Origin: Amaurobius ferox
Lineage: Eukaryota; Arthropoda; Arachnida; Araneae; Amaurobiidae
Length of the DNA: 64,000 nt
Assembly (NCBI GenBank): GCA_951213105.1
Contig: OX578136.1
Span: 72,770,730-72,834,729, forward strand
Direction of reading: 5' to 3'
Below the pieces are notes generated by a model. The model saw only the letters and a list, made by a program, of their open reading frames with translations, did no database searches and was not told the DNA's origin. The position numbers and the translations under genes are program-made. How positions within the stretch are numbered: position 1 is the first letter of the stretch; each line of letters begins with the position of its first letter. Shown piece by piece: positions 1 to 13,109 of the stretch.

Positions 1-1364
1 TCACACCATCACGTGAGAACGGCTGAACCGAATTTGATGAAATTTTGTGGGTAGCCCAGAAATAGCCCCACTTAAAATTATATCTGTGTTTTGAGTTTCT
101 ACGACCAGTGGTTCTCGAGATATTAGTAAAAAACGAAATTTTCGTTTGTCACATCGTCACGGAAAAACGGCTGAACCGAATTTAATGAAATTTGGTGAAT
201 AGCCTTGAAATATCCCCCCATAAATTTTGTCCAAGTTTCGAGTTTCTAAGACCTGGGGTTGTCGAGATATTAATGAAAAACGGAACTTTTTCCTAGGAGT
301 TCTACTCCCTAACTCCGTGGTTTATCCAAACGAAAAGCTTGAAAATCGTTTGAAAGTGAATTAAAATTTAATCTCTGAGTTTGATGGGAGATTTTTTGCG
401 TTAATTAGTCACTTTCTGAAAACATGAATTGTTTGAAACATGATTTAAAGGGGAAATCTATCTCCATGGTTCATAATTTATTTAAAACAAGCTTTTACGG
501 AACAACGAGAAGTATAGAGAAATCAAAATCGTTATTTAATTTCGCAGTTTATGTTATAAGACATGACATATTTAACATGTTATAAGATTCTATCTTATAT
601 CATGTTACTCAGAAACGCAATTAAATTAAATCTGCCTGTTAATTTTAATAATTATTTTTTCGATTTGAATAATAAATAAATGGATATAAAAATATATTTT
701 AGAAAAGAACGATTTGATTTTTCTTATAGCATTTTTGACTGGATAATATCAATTACGGTCTTCAGGTTTAAAAATTATTATTATTTATATTTTCGGGGAT
801 TATTGATTCAAGGATTATTGATATTTTCAAGTTATTATGCAATTATTTTATTATGACAAAAATTGTTTAAACTCATATATTGTATGTTGTACGAATCTTC
901 TACAAATACACGTGTATATCTTTTAATCTACGAGAATATAAGTAGTACAGGTATATTGACATATGTTTTGATATATATTGGCATATATTGGAATCAATTA
1001 CGACCTTCTGGTATAAAGAGTACGGATATTATTGATGTTTTCAATTTATTACGTCATCTCTTTTATTTTGGCAAATATTTTTGAGACGCATATTGTAATA
1101 CGGGTAATCTTCTACTAACACATTGGCATATTTTCTGATCTGCGACAATATAATTAGTACGGGGTTGCAAATATTCATTCAATTCCTATTTTTTCTTCTG
1201 TAAATTTGCTTACGAAAGGGGCAGGATGTTTTATTCTTCAGATCTGATCGTGAAGATAATTTTGCATAGTGAGAACATATATTCTTAAGCTTCTCTTTAG
1301 GAGCAATAAATTTAATATTTTAACAGAATTTGCACATGATTGCGAACTTTAAGTTTCTTTAAAT

Positions 1365-1400
1365 TATACACTCCGTACGAATAACGGGTGTGCTGTTAGT
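1365..1400 (+). repeat. Degenerate internal Helitron 3' end
   Basis: Inside copy 1 there is a decayed terminus: CGTACGAATAACGGG, then TGTGCTGTTAGT, so CTAG has become TTAG. The 650 bp before it (about 735-1399) align with the 850 bp before the true end (about 2490-3362). The 3.45-kb unit is therefore itself an old dimer. Equivalent sites lie near 4815-4850 in copy 2 and 8268-8300 in copy 3. Confidence 0.7.
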
Positions 1401-3278
1401 GGTTAATAAATTTTAACATTTTAGGAGGATATATCATGTTGCTCGGCATCACAGTTAAATTAAATGTGTTTGTTAATGTTTTTATTATTTTTTTTCGATT
1501 TAAATAATAAATAAATTTATAAATGGATATAAAAGTATATCTTATGAATGGACGGTTTGATTTTTCTTTTAATTATATTAATTGCTGACTGCGTACATCA
1601 ATTTCATTTATTTTGGCAAAGAGTTTTCAAGCTTATATATTGTGATCTAATAAATCTAATAAAATCATATATTATGTTTAGCAAATAAATTCATATAGCC
1701 GATTGTTGAAACAGAAAAAAAGTAGAGCGGGTATATCTTCCAATACAATTGTAGTGTTTTCATTTAGTATATTGAAACGGGATAAGAATGTTTCATTCAG
1801 ATCTGCAAATTCAAAGCTACGAATTTGGAGGGATATCGCTAATTTGACAACTTTTCTTAAACTTTGCCAAATTGACGGAAATGTCGCCAAATTGATATAA
1901 ACGACACACAAACAGCTGCCATAAACCTTCGGGTTGGTCGTGTGGCTTGGGTCTTCTACATATCAATGAAATTTTTTTTTGTTTTGTTAAAAGAGAGTAC
2001 TGAAATGATGTTCGGTTAGCATTTATCTGTCAGACCAACCATCCTACTTAGTAATACATTTAGCGAATTTTTAAAATGTCACCAAATTGATAAAAATGTT
2101 TTCAAATCTATAAAAATATCTTGAAATTGATAAAATTGCGCTACATAAATGATATTAATTGTTTTTTGTTAGGGGATGGTATTGTGATGATATTTCGTGA
2201 ATTTGTCGCAAAATGGAACTGTCAGTTCTACAGTCCCACTTGGCGATAAATTTGGCGATTTTTTAAAATGTCGCTAATTTGACGAAACTGTCGCCAAATG
2301 TTCCATAGCAATATAACTATTTAGACGATATTTTTTCTACCAATTTATTTGAAGCAAATGATATCATGTCGCTTAGCAACGGATTTAAATCCAATGTGTT
2401 TATGCGGCAGACGATTTTTATTAAATCCTTTCCGATTAGAATAATGAAGATATGTATATAAAATAAATTTGATTGCCATTTCATTTTGGACTGGATAATA
2501 TCAATTATACTCTTCAGGTTTAAACATTATTATTATTGATATTTTCCGGAATTATTGATTCAGGGATTATTGATATTTTTAAGTGTTTACGCCATTGTTT
2601 TATTGCGGCAAAAATTGCTGACACACGCATATTGTACGTTGTACGAGTAATCTTCTAGGAATGCACGGGTATATCTTCTAACCTACGAGAATAAAAGTAG
2701 TACAGGTATATTGGCATATATTTTGACATATATTGGCATATATATTAGAATCAAGTACAGTCTTCTGGTATGAAGATTAAGGGGATTAATTATATATTCA
2801 ATTTATTACGTCGTCTGTTGTATTTTACCAAAAAACATTTGTGACTCATATTGCAAAACGGGTAAACTTCTACTAATAATCGGACATTATAAGTAGTACG
2901 TGTATATCTTCCCATATAATTTTAGCACTTTAATTTTGACATATATTGGAATAAATTACTGTCTTCAGATTTAAAGATTACGGGTTTATTGGTATTTTCA
3001 ATTTATACATGTAATCTACTAATACAGGTTATATTTTCTAATATTCGCGTATATAATTAGTACGGGTCCCATACAATTTTAACGCTTTTATTTTGCATAT
3101 ATTGATTCAATTCCATATTTTTTTTATATTTGCTTACATAAGGGGTCCAAGATGTTTTATTCTTCAGATATGTCCATGAAGATAATTTTATATAGTGAGA
3201 ACAGAGATTCTTAAACTTCTTTTTAGGAGCATTATATTAAATATTTTAACAGAATATTTGATTAAACATGTCATTTAG

Positions 3279-3446
3279 TATACTATAAGAATTTGGGCAT
3301 GATTATGAATTTCAAGTTTCTTTATATTATATTCTCCGTACGAAGAACGGGTATGCTGCTAGTATACTATAAGAATTTGGGCATGATTATGAATTTCAAG
3401 TTTCTTTATATTATATACTCCGTACGAAGAACGGGTATGCTGCTAG
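3279..3446 (+). repeat. 84-bp tandem duplication of the Helitron 3' end
   Basis: Two adjacent 84-bp units each contain GAATTTGGGCATGATTATG, the CCGTACGAAGAACGGG hairpin and CTAG (3359-3362 and 3443-3446). The same pair occurs at 6731-6898. Copy 3 has one unit (about 10109-10192). Confidence 0.9.
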
Positions 3447-6400
3447 TCTATATAAATAAAAATGAAAATCTGTCTGTCTGTCTGTCTGTCTGTTTGTCCC
3501 ATCATCACGGGAGAACGGCTGAACCGAATTTGATGAAATTTTGTGGGTAGCCTAGAAATAGCCCCACTTAAAATTATATCCGTGTTTTGAGTTTTTACGA
3601 CCAGTGGTTCTCGAGATATTAGTAAAAAACGAAATTTTCGTTTGTCTCATCATCACGGGAAAACGGCTGAACCGAATTTAATGAAATTTGGTGAATAGTC
3701 TTGAAATAGCCCCCCATAAATTTTGCCCAAGTTTCGAGTTTCTAAGATCAGTGGTTGTCGAGATATTAATGAAAAACGGAACTCCTAAAAGCTTAAAAAT
3801 CGTTTGAAAGTGAATTAAAATTTAATCTCTGAGTTTGATGGGAGATTTTTTGCGCTAATTAGTCACTTTCTGAAAACATGAACTGTTTGAAACATGATTT
3901 AAAGGGGAAATCTATCTCCATGTTTTATTTAAAACAAGATTTTACGGAACAATGAGAAGTATAAAGAAATCAAAATGGTTATTTAATTTCGCAGTTTATG
4001 ATATAAGACATGACATATTTAACATGATATAAGATTCTATCTTATAGCATGTTACTCAGAAACTCAATTAAATTAAATCTGTCTGTTAATTTTAATAATT
4101 ATTTTTTGGATTTGAATAATAAATAAATGGATATAAAAATATATTTTAGAAAAGAACGATTTGATTTTTCTTATAGCATTTTTGACTGGATAATATCAAT
4201 TACGGTCTTCAGGTTTAGAAATTATTATTATTGATATTTTCGGGGATTATTGATTCAGGGATTATTGATATTTTCAAGTTATTATGCAATTATTTTATTA
4301 TGACAAAAAATTTTTAAACTCACATATTGTATGTTGTACGAATAATCTTCTACAAACACACGTGTATATCGTTTAATCTACGAGAATTTAAGTAGTACAG
4401 GTATATTGACATATGTTTTGATATATATTGGCATATATTGGAATCAATTACGACCTTCTGGTATAAAGAGTACGGATATTATTGATATTTTCAATGTATT
4501 ACGTCATCTCTTTTATTTTGGCAAATATTTTTGAGACGCATATTGTAATACGGGTAATCTTCTACTAACACATTGGCATATTTTCTGATCTGCGACAATA
4601 TAATTAGTACGGGGTTGCAAATATTCATTCAATTCCTATTTTTTCTTCTGTAAATTTGCTTACGAAAGGGGCAGGATGTTTTATTCTTCAGATCTGATCG
4701 TGAAGATAATTTTGCATAGTGAGAACATATATTCTTAAGCTTCTCTTTAGGAGCAATAAATTTAATATTTTAACAGAATTTGCACATGATTGCGAACTTT
4801 AAGTTTCTTTAAATTATACACTCCGTACGAATAACGGGTGTGCTGTTAGTGGTTAATAAATTTTAACATTTTAGGAGGATATATCATGTTGCTCGGCATC
4901 ACAGTTAAATTAAATGTGTTTGTTAATGTTTTTATTATTTTTTTTCGATTTAAATAATAAATAAATGGATAAATGGATATAAAAGTATATCTTATGAATG
5001 GACGGTTTGATTTTTCTTTTAATTATATTAATTGCTGACTGCGTACATCAATTTCATTTATTTTGGCAAAGAGTTTTCAAGCTTATATATTGTGATCTAA
5101 TAAATCTAATAAAATCATATATTATGTTTAGCAAATAAATTCATATAGCCGATTGTTGAAACAGAAAAAAAGTAGAGCGGGTATATCTTCCAATACAATT
5201 GTAGTGTTTTCATTTAGTATATTGAAACGGGATAAGAATGTTTCATTCAGATCTGCAAATTCAAAGCTACGAATTTGGAGGGATATCGCTAATTTGACAA
5301 CTTTTCTTAAACTTTGCCAAATTGACGGAAATGTCGCCAAATTGATATAAACGACACACAAACAGCTGCCATAAACCTTCGGGTTGGTCGTGTGGCTTGG
5401 GTCTTCTACATATCAATGAAATTTTTTTTTGTTTTGTTAAAAGAGAGTACTGAAATGATGTTTGGTTAGCATTTATCTGTCAGACCAACCATCCTACTTA
5501 GTAATACATTTAGCGAATTTTTAAAATGTCACCAAATTGATAAAAATGTTTTCAAATCTATAAAAATATCTTGAAATTGATAAAATTGCGCTACATAAAT
5601 GATATTAATTGTTTTTTGTTAGGGGATGGTATTGTGATGATATTTCGTGAATTTGTCGCAAAATGGAACTGTCAGTTCTACAGTCCCACTTGGCGATAAA
5701 TTTGGCGATTTTTTAAAATGTCGCTAATTTGACGAAACTGTCGCCAAATGTTCCATAGAAATACAACTATTTAGACGATATTTTTTCTACCAATTTATTT
5801 GAAGCAAATGATATCATGTCGCTTAGCAACGGATTTAAATCCAATGTGTTTATGCGGCAGACGATTTTTATTAAATCCTTTCCGATTAGAATAATGAAGA
5901 TATATATATATAAAATAAATTTGATTGCCATTTCATTTTGGACTGGATAATATCAATTATACTCTTCAGGTTTAAACATTATTATTATTGATATTTTCCG
6001 GAATTATTGATTCAGGGATTATTGATATTTTTAAGTGTTTACGCCATTGTTTTATTGCGGCAAAAATTGCTGACACACGCATATTGTACGTTGTACGAGT
6101 AATCTTCTAGGAATGCACGGGTATATCTTCTAACCTACGAGAATAAAAGTAGTACAGGTATATTGGCATATATTTTGACATATATTGGCATATATATTAG
6201 AATCAAGTACAGTCTTCTGGTATGAAGATTAAGGGGATTAATTATATATTCAATTTATTACGTCGTCTGTTGTATTTTACCAAAAAACATTTGTGACTCA
6301 TATTGCAAAACGGGTAAACTTCTACTAATAATCGGACATTATAAGTAGTACGTGTATATCTTCCCATATAATTTTAGCACTTTAATTTTGACATATATTG

Positions 6401-6898
6401 GAATAAATTACTGTCTTCAGATTTAAAGATTACGGGTTTATTGGTATTTTCAATTTATACATGTAATCTACTAATACAGGTTATATTTTCTAATATTCGC
6501 GTATATAATTAGTACGGGTCCCATACAATTTTAACGCTTTTATTTTGCATATATTGATTCAATTCCATATTTTTTTTATATTTGCTTACATAAGGGGTCC
6601 AAGATGTTTTATTCTTCAGATATGTCCATGAAGATAATTTTATATAGTGAGAACAGAGATTCTTAAACTTCTTTTTAGGAGCATTATATTAAATATTTTA
6701 ACAGAATATTTGATTAAACATGTCATTTAGTATACTATAAGAATTTGGGCATGATTATGAATTTCAAGTTTCTTTATATTATATTCTCCGTACGAAGAAC
6801 GGGTATGCTGCTAGTATACTATAAGAATTTGGGCATGATTATGAATTTCAAGTTTCTTTATATTATATACTCCGTACGAAGAACGGGTATGCTGCTAG
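3447..6898 (+). mobile_element. Non-autonomous Helitron, array copy 2 (complete, 3452 bp)
   Basis: It begins with TC at 3447, directly abutting the CTAG of copy 1, and ends with CTAG at 6895-6898, directly abutting the TC of copy 3. The head-to-tail joins carry no intervening host DNA. A CTGT microsatellite and paired 155-bp repeats follow the 5' end; the 84-bp duplicated 3' end is at 6731-6898. It is a mosaic: 3447 to about 4500 is nearly identical to copy 3, while about 4530 to 6898 is nearly identical to copy 1. No transposition protein is encoded. Confidence 0.92.
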
Positions 6899-9800
6899 TC
6901 TATATAAATAAAAATGAAAATCTGTCTGTCTGTCTGTCTGTCTGTTTGTCCCATCATCACGGGAGAACGGCTGAACCGAATTTGATGAAATTTTGTGGGT
7001 AGCCTAGAAATAGCCCCACTTAAAATTATATCCGTGTTTTGAGTTTTTACGACCAGTGGTTCTCGAGATATTAGTAAAAAACGAAATTTTCGTTTGTCTC
7101 ATCATCACGGGAAAACGGCTGAACCGAATTTAATGAAATTTGGTGAATAGCCTTGAAATAGTCCCCCATAAATTTTGCCCAAGTTTCGAGTTTCTAAGAT
7201 CAGTGGTTGTCGAGATATTAATGAAAAACGGAACTCCTAAAAGCTTAAAAATCGTTTGAAAGTGAATTAAAATTTAATCTCTGAGTTTGATGGGAGATTT
7301 TTTGCGCTAATTAGTCACTTTCTGAAAACATGAACTGTTTGAAACATGATTTAAAGGGGAAATCTATCTCCATGTTTTATTTAAAACAAGATTTTACGGA
7401 ACAATGAGAAGTATAAAGAAATCAAAATGGTTATTTAATTTCGCAGTTTATGATATAAGACATGACATATTTAACATGATATAAGATTCTATCTTATAGC
7501 ATGTTACTCAGAAACTCAATTAAATTAAATCTGTCTGTTAATTTTAATAATTATTTTTTGGATTTGAATAATAAATAAATGGATATAAAAATATATTTTA
7601 GAAAAGAACGATTTGATTTTTCTTATAGCATTTTTGACTGGATAATATCAATTACGGTCTTCAGGTTTAGAAATTATTATTATTGATATTTTCGGGGATT
7701 ATTGATTCAGGGATTATTGATATTTTCAAGTTATTATGCAATTATTTTATTATGACAAAAATTTTTTAAACTCACATATTGTATGTTGTACGAATAATCT
7801 TCTACAAACACACGTGTATATCGTTTAATCTACGAGAATTTAAGTAGTACAGGTATATTGACAGATGTTTTGATATATATTGGCATATATTGGAATCAAT
7901 TACGACCTTCTGGTATAAAGAGTACGGATATTATTGATATTTTCAATGTATTACGTCATCTCTTTTATTTTGGCAAATATTTTTTAGACTTATATTGTAA
8001 TACGGGTAATCTTCTACTAACACATTGGCATATTTTCTAACCTGCGACAATATGATTAGTACTGGGTTGCATATATTGATTCAATTCCTTTTTTTTCTTC
8101 TGAAAATTTGCTTACAAAATGGGCCAGGATGTTTTGATCTGCCCGTGAATATAATTTTGCATAGTGAGAACATATATTCTTAAACTTCTCTTTAGGAGCA
8201 ATAAATTTAATATTTTAACAGAATTTGGACATGATTGCGAACTATAAGTTTCTTTATATTATATACTCCGTACGACGAACTGGTGTGCTGTTAGTGGTTA
8301 ATAAATTATAACATTTTATGAGGACAAATCATGTTGTTCGGCATCGCAATTAAATTAAATGAGTTTGTTAATGTTTTTATTTTTTTTTTTCGATTTGAAT
8401 AATAAATAAATGGATAAATGGATATAAAAGTATATCTTATGTATGAACGGTTTGATTTTTCTTTTAATTATATTAATTGCTGACTGCGTACATCAATTTC
8501 ATTTATTTTGGCAAAGAGTTTTCAAGCTTATATCGTATTTAGCTACTAAACTCATATATTGTGTTTAGCCAATAAATTCAATTAGCCGATTGTTGAAACA
8601 GAAAAAGAGTAGAGCGGGTATATCTTCTAATACAATTGTAGTGTTTTCATTTAGTATATTGAAACGGGATAAGGATGTTTCATTCAGATCTGCAAATTCA
8701 GAGCAACGAATTTGGCAGGATATCGCTAATTTGACAACTTTTCTTAAATTTTGCCAATTTGACGGAAATCTCGCCAAATTGATAAAAACGACGCATATCA
8801 ATGAAATTTATTTTGTTTTGTTAGAAGAGAGTACTGAAATGATGTTTGGTTAGCATTTATCTGTCAGACCAACCATCCAACTTAGTAATATATTTAGCGA
8901 ATTTTTAAAAGGTCACTAAATTGATAAAAATATTTTCAAATCTATAAAAATATCTTGAAATTGATAAAAATGAGCTAAATAAATGAAATTAATTGTGTTT
9001 TGTTAGGGGATAGTTTTGTGATGATATTTCGTAAATTTGTCGCCAAGTGGGACTGTCAGTTCTACAGTCCCACTTGGCGATAAATTTGGCGATTTTTAAA
9101 ATGTCGCTAATTTGACGAAAATGTCGCCAAAAGTTCCATAGAAATATAATTATTTAGACGATATTTTTTCTACCAATTTATTTGAAGCAAATGATACGTC
9201 GCTTAGCAACGGATTTAAATCCAATGTGTTTATGCGGCAGACGATTTTTATTAAATCCTTTCCGATTTGAATAATGAAGATATGTATATAAAATAAATTT
9301 CATTGCCATTTAAATTTGGACTGAATAATATCAATTACACTCTTCAGGTTTAAACATTATTATTATTGATAAATTCCGGAATTATTGATTCAGTGATTAT
9401 TGATATTTTTAAGTTATTACGCCATTGTTTTATTGCGGCAAAAATTGCTGACACTCGCATATTGTACGTTGTACGAGTAATCTTCTAGGAATGCACGGGT
9501 ATATCTTCTAACATACGAGAATATACGTAGTACATGTATATTGGCATATATTTTGACATATATTGGCGTATATATTGGAATCAATTACAGTCTTCTGGTA
9601 TGAAGATTAAGGGGATTAATGATATTTTCAATTTATTACGTCATCTGTTGTATTTTGCCAAAAGCATTTGAGACTCATATTGCAATACGGGTAATCTTCT
9701 ACTAATAATCGGACATTATAAGTAGTACGTTTATATATTCCCATATAATTTTAGCACTTTCATTTTGACATATATTGGAATAAATGACTGTCTTCAGATT

Positions 9801-10192
9801 AAAAGATTACGGGTTTATTGGTATTTTCAATTTATACATGTAATCTACTAATAGAGGTTATATTTTCTAATATACGCGTATATAATTAGTACGGGTCCCA
9901 TAAAATTTTAACGCTTTTATTTTGCATATATTGATTCAATTCCATATTTTTTTTTATATTTGCTTACATAAGGATCCAGGATGTTTTATTCTTCAGATAT
10001 GTCCATAAAGATAATTTTATATAGCGAGTACAGAGATTCTTAAACTTCTTTTTAGGAGCAATGTATTAAATATTTTAACAGAATATTTTGATTAAAAATG
10101 TCATTTAGTATACTATAAGGATTTGCGCATGATTGTGAATTTCAAGTTTCTTTATATTATATACTCTGTACGAATAACGGGTATGCTGCTAG
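6899..10192 (+). mobile_element. Non-autonomous Helitron, array copy 3 (complete, 3294 bp)
   Basis: It starts TCTATATAAATAAAAATG at 6899 and ends with hairpin plus CTAG at 10189-10192, followed by host T at 10193, as expected for Helitron insertion between A and T. Unlike copies 1 and 2 it has only one 84-bp 3' terminal unit, which is probably the original state. Beyond about 7980 it differs from copies 1 and 2 by scattered substitutions and small indels, so it is the oldest sequence of the array in that part. Confidence 0.9.
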
Positions 10193-10253
10193 TAAATTAT
10201 ATAATTGATTATATAATGTTATAAATTATAATTGTATATTTTAGTGTAATTAT

Positions 10254-10421
10254 TACTTTCCTTATAAGCATAATGTATACGGAAAGTATTGGGCTGGGGT
10301 CGAAAATTCAAATTCGAGTTTTCGACAGAAGAGCACGTTTCAAGCATCCTTGATCACGAATCAAACACTTTTGAAGTGATGTCTGTGTGTGTGTGTGTGT
10401 GTGAATTTATGTGTGTGAATG

Positions 10422-10463
<42 letters not shown>

Positions 10464-11239
10464 AGTGAGTCTGTGGAGACGATAACTGACGAACAAATGG
10501 ACCGATGCAAATGAAATTTGGTACAAAAATCACAATTCGTAAATACTGGAATTTACGAATTCTCTATTGTTTTTAAATGTAATAGAATGTTCAAAACCCC
10601 CCTAAACTTTCGAATGAAATTTTGAAAAAATCGTCAAAATTCAAAACCGCTAATAAAGTTACACAAATAGACATTTCTTATGTAATTTTTCATTAGAAAA
10701 CGATTAACATAAATTTTAGAACGCAAACATGAACCGTTCTCGAGATATTGCACATTTTTCAAAAAAATTATCAAAAAGTTATATAAAATAAAACAAAATA
10801 TATTTCCTATTGAGAAACATGTTCACTTTTCATATGTAATACCATGCGATAAATTGGGTGACATCATTCTTGTGGATCTAGCTCGTTCCATTCATGAGAA
10901 AAGATACTTCGAGTAATACTTTTGTATTTGAACGCCAATAGTCATTTATCCGCTATAAGAATAACTTACTTCTCCGTCAGTAAAGCTTGGCGAGATTTGG
11001 CGACGAATTTCTCGGAATGTCGCCAACTTGGCGACTTTTTGAAATGTTGTCAAATTAACTAAAATCTCGCCAAATGGATTAAAATGACGCTAAATCAATG
11101 AAAATGACGACTGATTGTCGAAAATTCAATATCTTGGAAAGAATATGAGTATCTACTATAAGAAAAACCTATTTTTTTACTGTAAAAGTAGTAAATTCAT
11201 TGCATTATATAAGGAAAGTCATATGTTGCCCACATCAGA
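10254..11239 (+). mobile_element. Hairpin-terminated element (HTE) subfamily 1, full-length copy
   Basis: The left end is a terminal hairpin, TACTTTCCTTATA paired with a mutated TATACGGAAAGTA. Next come a second palindrome around GAATTCGAGTTTTCGAC, a long TG microsatellite (10381-10461), a conserved stretch with TCAGTGAGTCTGTGGAGACG, and a core of CGCCAAAT-type repeats near 10985-11130. The right end is GGAAAGTCATATG then GCCCACATCAGA. There is no coding capacity. The architecture (terminal hairpin, subterminal palindrome, internal microsatellite and repeats) resembles non-autonomous Helitron-like elements of the DINE-1/HINE type. That affiliation is inference. Confidence 0.8.
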
Positions 11240-12889
11240 TTTTTTATTGATATCATTGAATATATTTTATATTGATATGTCTCGTATGCTCACACATCAA
11301 ATGTAAAATATGAAATTTATTCAAATTACTTGCTTATCAGAGCTTGCAAAAAATTGCATTTTTTCTTGATTCTATAAAAATAAAAATCTCTTTGGCGTAA
11401 TTTTTCATTTTCCTGTATTAGAATATTCTTGTAAAGACAATACTGAAGACATCCGTTTTTGAGGATTAATGAAGGCTTACAAAAATAATCCCGATTTTGC
11501 ATTATTTTTATTATTATTGATTAATATTAACCTCTTATACGTGCAAAATTAATCTATAATCAATACAGAACGACCATATATCCTGAAAGTATGTATATAC
11601 AAGCGCATATTAATTATCTTTCGATTTAAAGCTCTGTGGTACTCAATTAATTTTGAACTGAGAAAATAAGGTAATCTTGTAGTTGGCCAAGTATCTAGTT
11701 GAATGAATCATGATCCACAGCAGCAATATCCAAGCATGAGAGCCGGCCGCCAAGTGCAATCTACTGCATTTGAACCACCTTTCGTCTGAAGATTTTGAAA
11801 ATATTTATAAATTGAAAATTAATGTATATTGATTCAAATAAATTAATTAAAAGGGCGATATTTTCGCTTATGTTATGCTAGTTCGAATATCAGGCTCGGC
11901 CCGGAGTAGATACATACGTATTTCTATAACAAGTTTATAATAATCAAATTAGCAAAACCAATAATAATGTTGTATAGTATTCGATATAATGCAACACTCG
12001 AATCCATATATTTATTTAGCAGATTTTACAAAAAAATATTAAGGTTGGCCTGGAAAACACTGGCTATCTGTCGGAATATTTTATTGTTATATGGGTGAGA
12101 TAGACATACAACAAGTTCATCTTTATTAATGCATCATATTGAATGAATATTTAAAACCAGCATTTAAAGTTCGAAACAAAAGGTAAAGGATAATAAGTAT
12201 TCGCGTTTGTGAAAACGTTGCTATAAAAATTCAAAATATTGTTTATCGGAAAGTGTGTTGTGATTGTCCTACTCAAAAAGGATACACCACTGCAATTATC
12301 AGCCAACATGTGTTTTGCAGAGCGATTAAGGGTAGTTTCGCATCTTGCAAAAATATATTTTATTGAATCACCTGGACGCTCGCTAACCAATGATAACTAA
12401 AGTCTCAACAATAGCTGCAGGATTGGGCCCAAAATTGAACTCAAACTAAACGGCGATATTGTGTGGTCTTCATTGCGCCGAAAAACGTGCAGTACTCTCT
12501 TACAGTCGAAATACCTTTTGATTAATATTAACTTTGTTTGTTCTATTAACAAAATTATCTATGACATGGACAATTTTTATTTTACGGTACGAGTAATTTA
12601 AGTTCCGCAATACGCGGCAGCAGCTGCCATTTTTACATTGCCATAGGAATAAACTAGGGAATAAAACTTCCTTTCACAGTGCCCCAAAGACGAAAATCGA
12701 AAACACAACACCCATAGGGGATACCTTACGTTAATTAGAATTCAATGGTGCTAAACACGTGTATGTCATCGAAAACATCGAGGAAGCAGATGAAACCAAC
12801 TGGGACAAAGAAACGGGCTTCAATGTTATAGAAGGCATGATCAAAAAGTTTTTATTTAGAGAGGGTTTGTTTAGATTAATTACAGATAT
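11240..12889. other. Unclassified AT-rich DNA
   Basis: I see no gene. A 79-codon minus-strand frame at 12151-12390 resembles nothing I know. At about 12735-12860 the plus strand reads through as an acidic peptide (ENIEEADETNWDKETGF), which may be a coding remnant of a decayed element next to the mariner fossil, but I cannot name it. Confidence 0.4.
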
Positions 12890-13106
12890 TTAATAAAAAT
12901 TTCCGTGAGTATTAAGACAATCGCCCCAGCGACGAACTAGGTTAAAAATGCCGTTGCGATAGAAGTCTATTGTCTGTCTAAAAGCCAATATAGCCTGCTT
13001 CGGGTTATCATCTAACTATAACCGACTTCCTTTCAATGACATTTTTTAGCGAACTAAAGACGTGAAAATTGCAATGGGGAAGATTTGGACTGTAAGGAGG
13101 TTGCGT
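12890..13106 (-). pseudogene. Mariner transposase, C-terminal fragment
   Basis: Minus-strand translation gives VTQPPYSPNLPHCNFHVF, the mariner signature around the third catalytic residue (normally YSPDLAPCDFHLF), then after a frameshift DDNPKQAILAF and YRNGIFNLVRRWGDCLN, the usual mariner C-terminus, and a stop at 12890-12892. The catalytic Asp of the final motif reads Asn here, and the frameshift near 13010 also breaks the gene. The missing upstream part continues at 14387 beyond an inserted element. Mariner transposase would cut at TA sites in the nucleus; this copy is dead. Confidence 0.72.
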
Positions 13107-13109
13107 CAC

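Larger units (their letters stand above)
1..3446 (+). mobile_element. Non-autonomous Helitron, array copy 1 (5' end off the window)
   Basis: Rolling-circle transposon. The 3' end is diagnostic: a short GC hairpin (CCGTACGAAGAACGGG), a few bases, then CTAG at 3443-3446. The 5' end seen in copies 2 and 3 (TCTATATAAATAAAAATG then CTGT repeats) lies outside the window. Two diverged repeats of about 155 bp, each containing ACGGCTGAACCGAATTT, start the copy. No Rep or helicase reading frame is present, so it would need enzymes in trans. The last 168 bp are a perfect-looking 84-bp duplication of the 3' end (3279-3362, 3363-3446). It has about 50 bp near 285-340 that copies 2 and 3 lack. Small reading frames inside it, including a 77-codon one at 1678-1911 that recurs in copy 2, resemble no known protein and are treated as chance. 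Confidence 0.88.

Noticed and set aside
1678..1911. 77-codon frame repeated in Helitron copies 1 and 2 and, in altered form, copy 3
   Set aside because: It persists only because the copies are recent duplicates; both strands are open, copy 3 changes it without a coding-like pattern, and it resembles no known protein.
1..10192. CRISPR-like or satellite array reading of the 3.45-kb repeats
   Set aside because: The unit ends are exact Helitron termini (TC and hairpin-CTAG) and the unit is far too long and spacer-free.
11735..11795. GCCGGCCGCC as a possible inverted copy of the 60-bp cassette
   Set aside because: Only the GGCCGG end matches; no CCCAGACC start and no flanking duplication.
12735..12860. 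A coding exon reading ENIEEADETNWDKETGF
   Set aside because: Too short, no splice or start context I can defend, and it adjoins a mariner fossil; more likely transposon debris.
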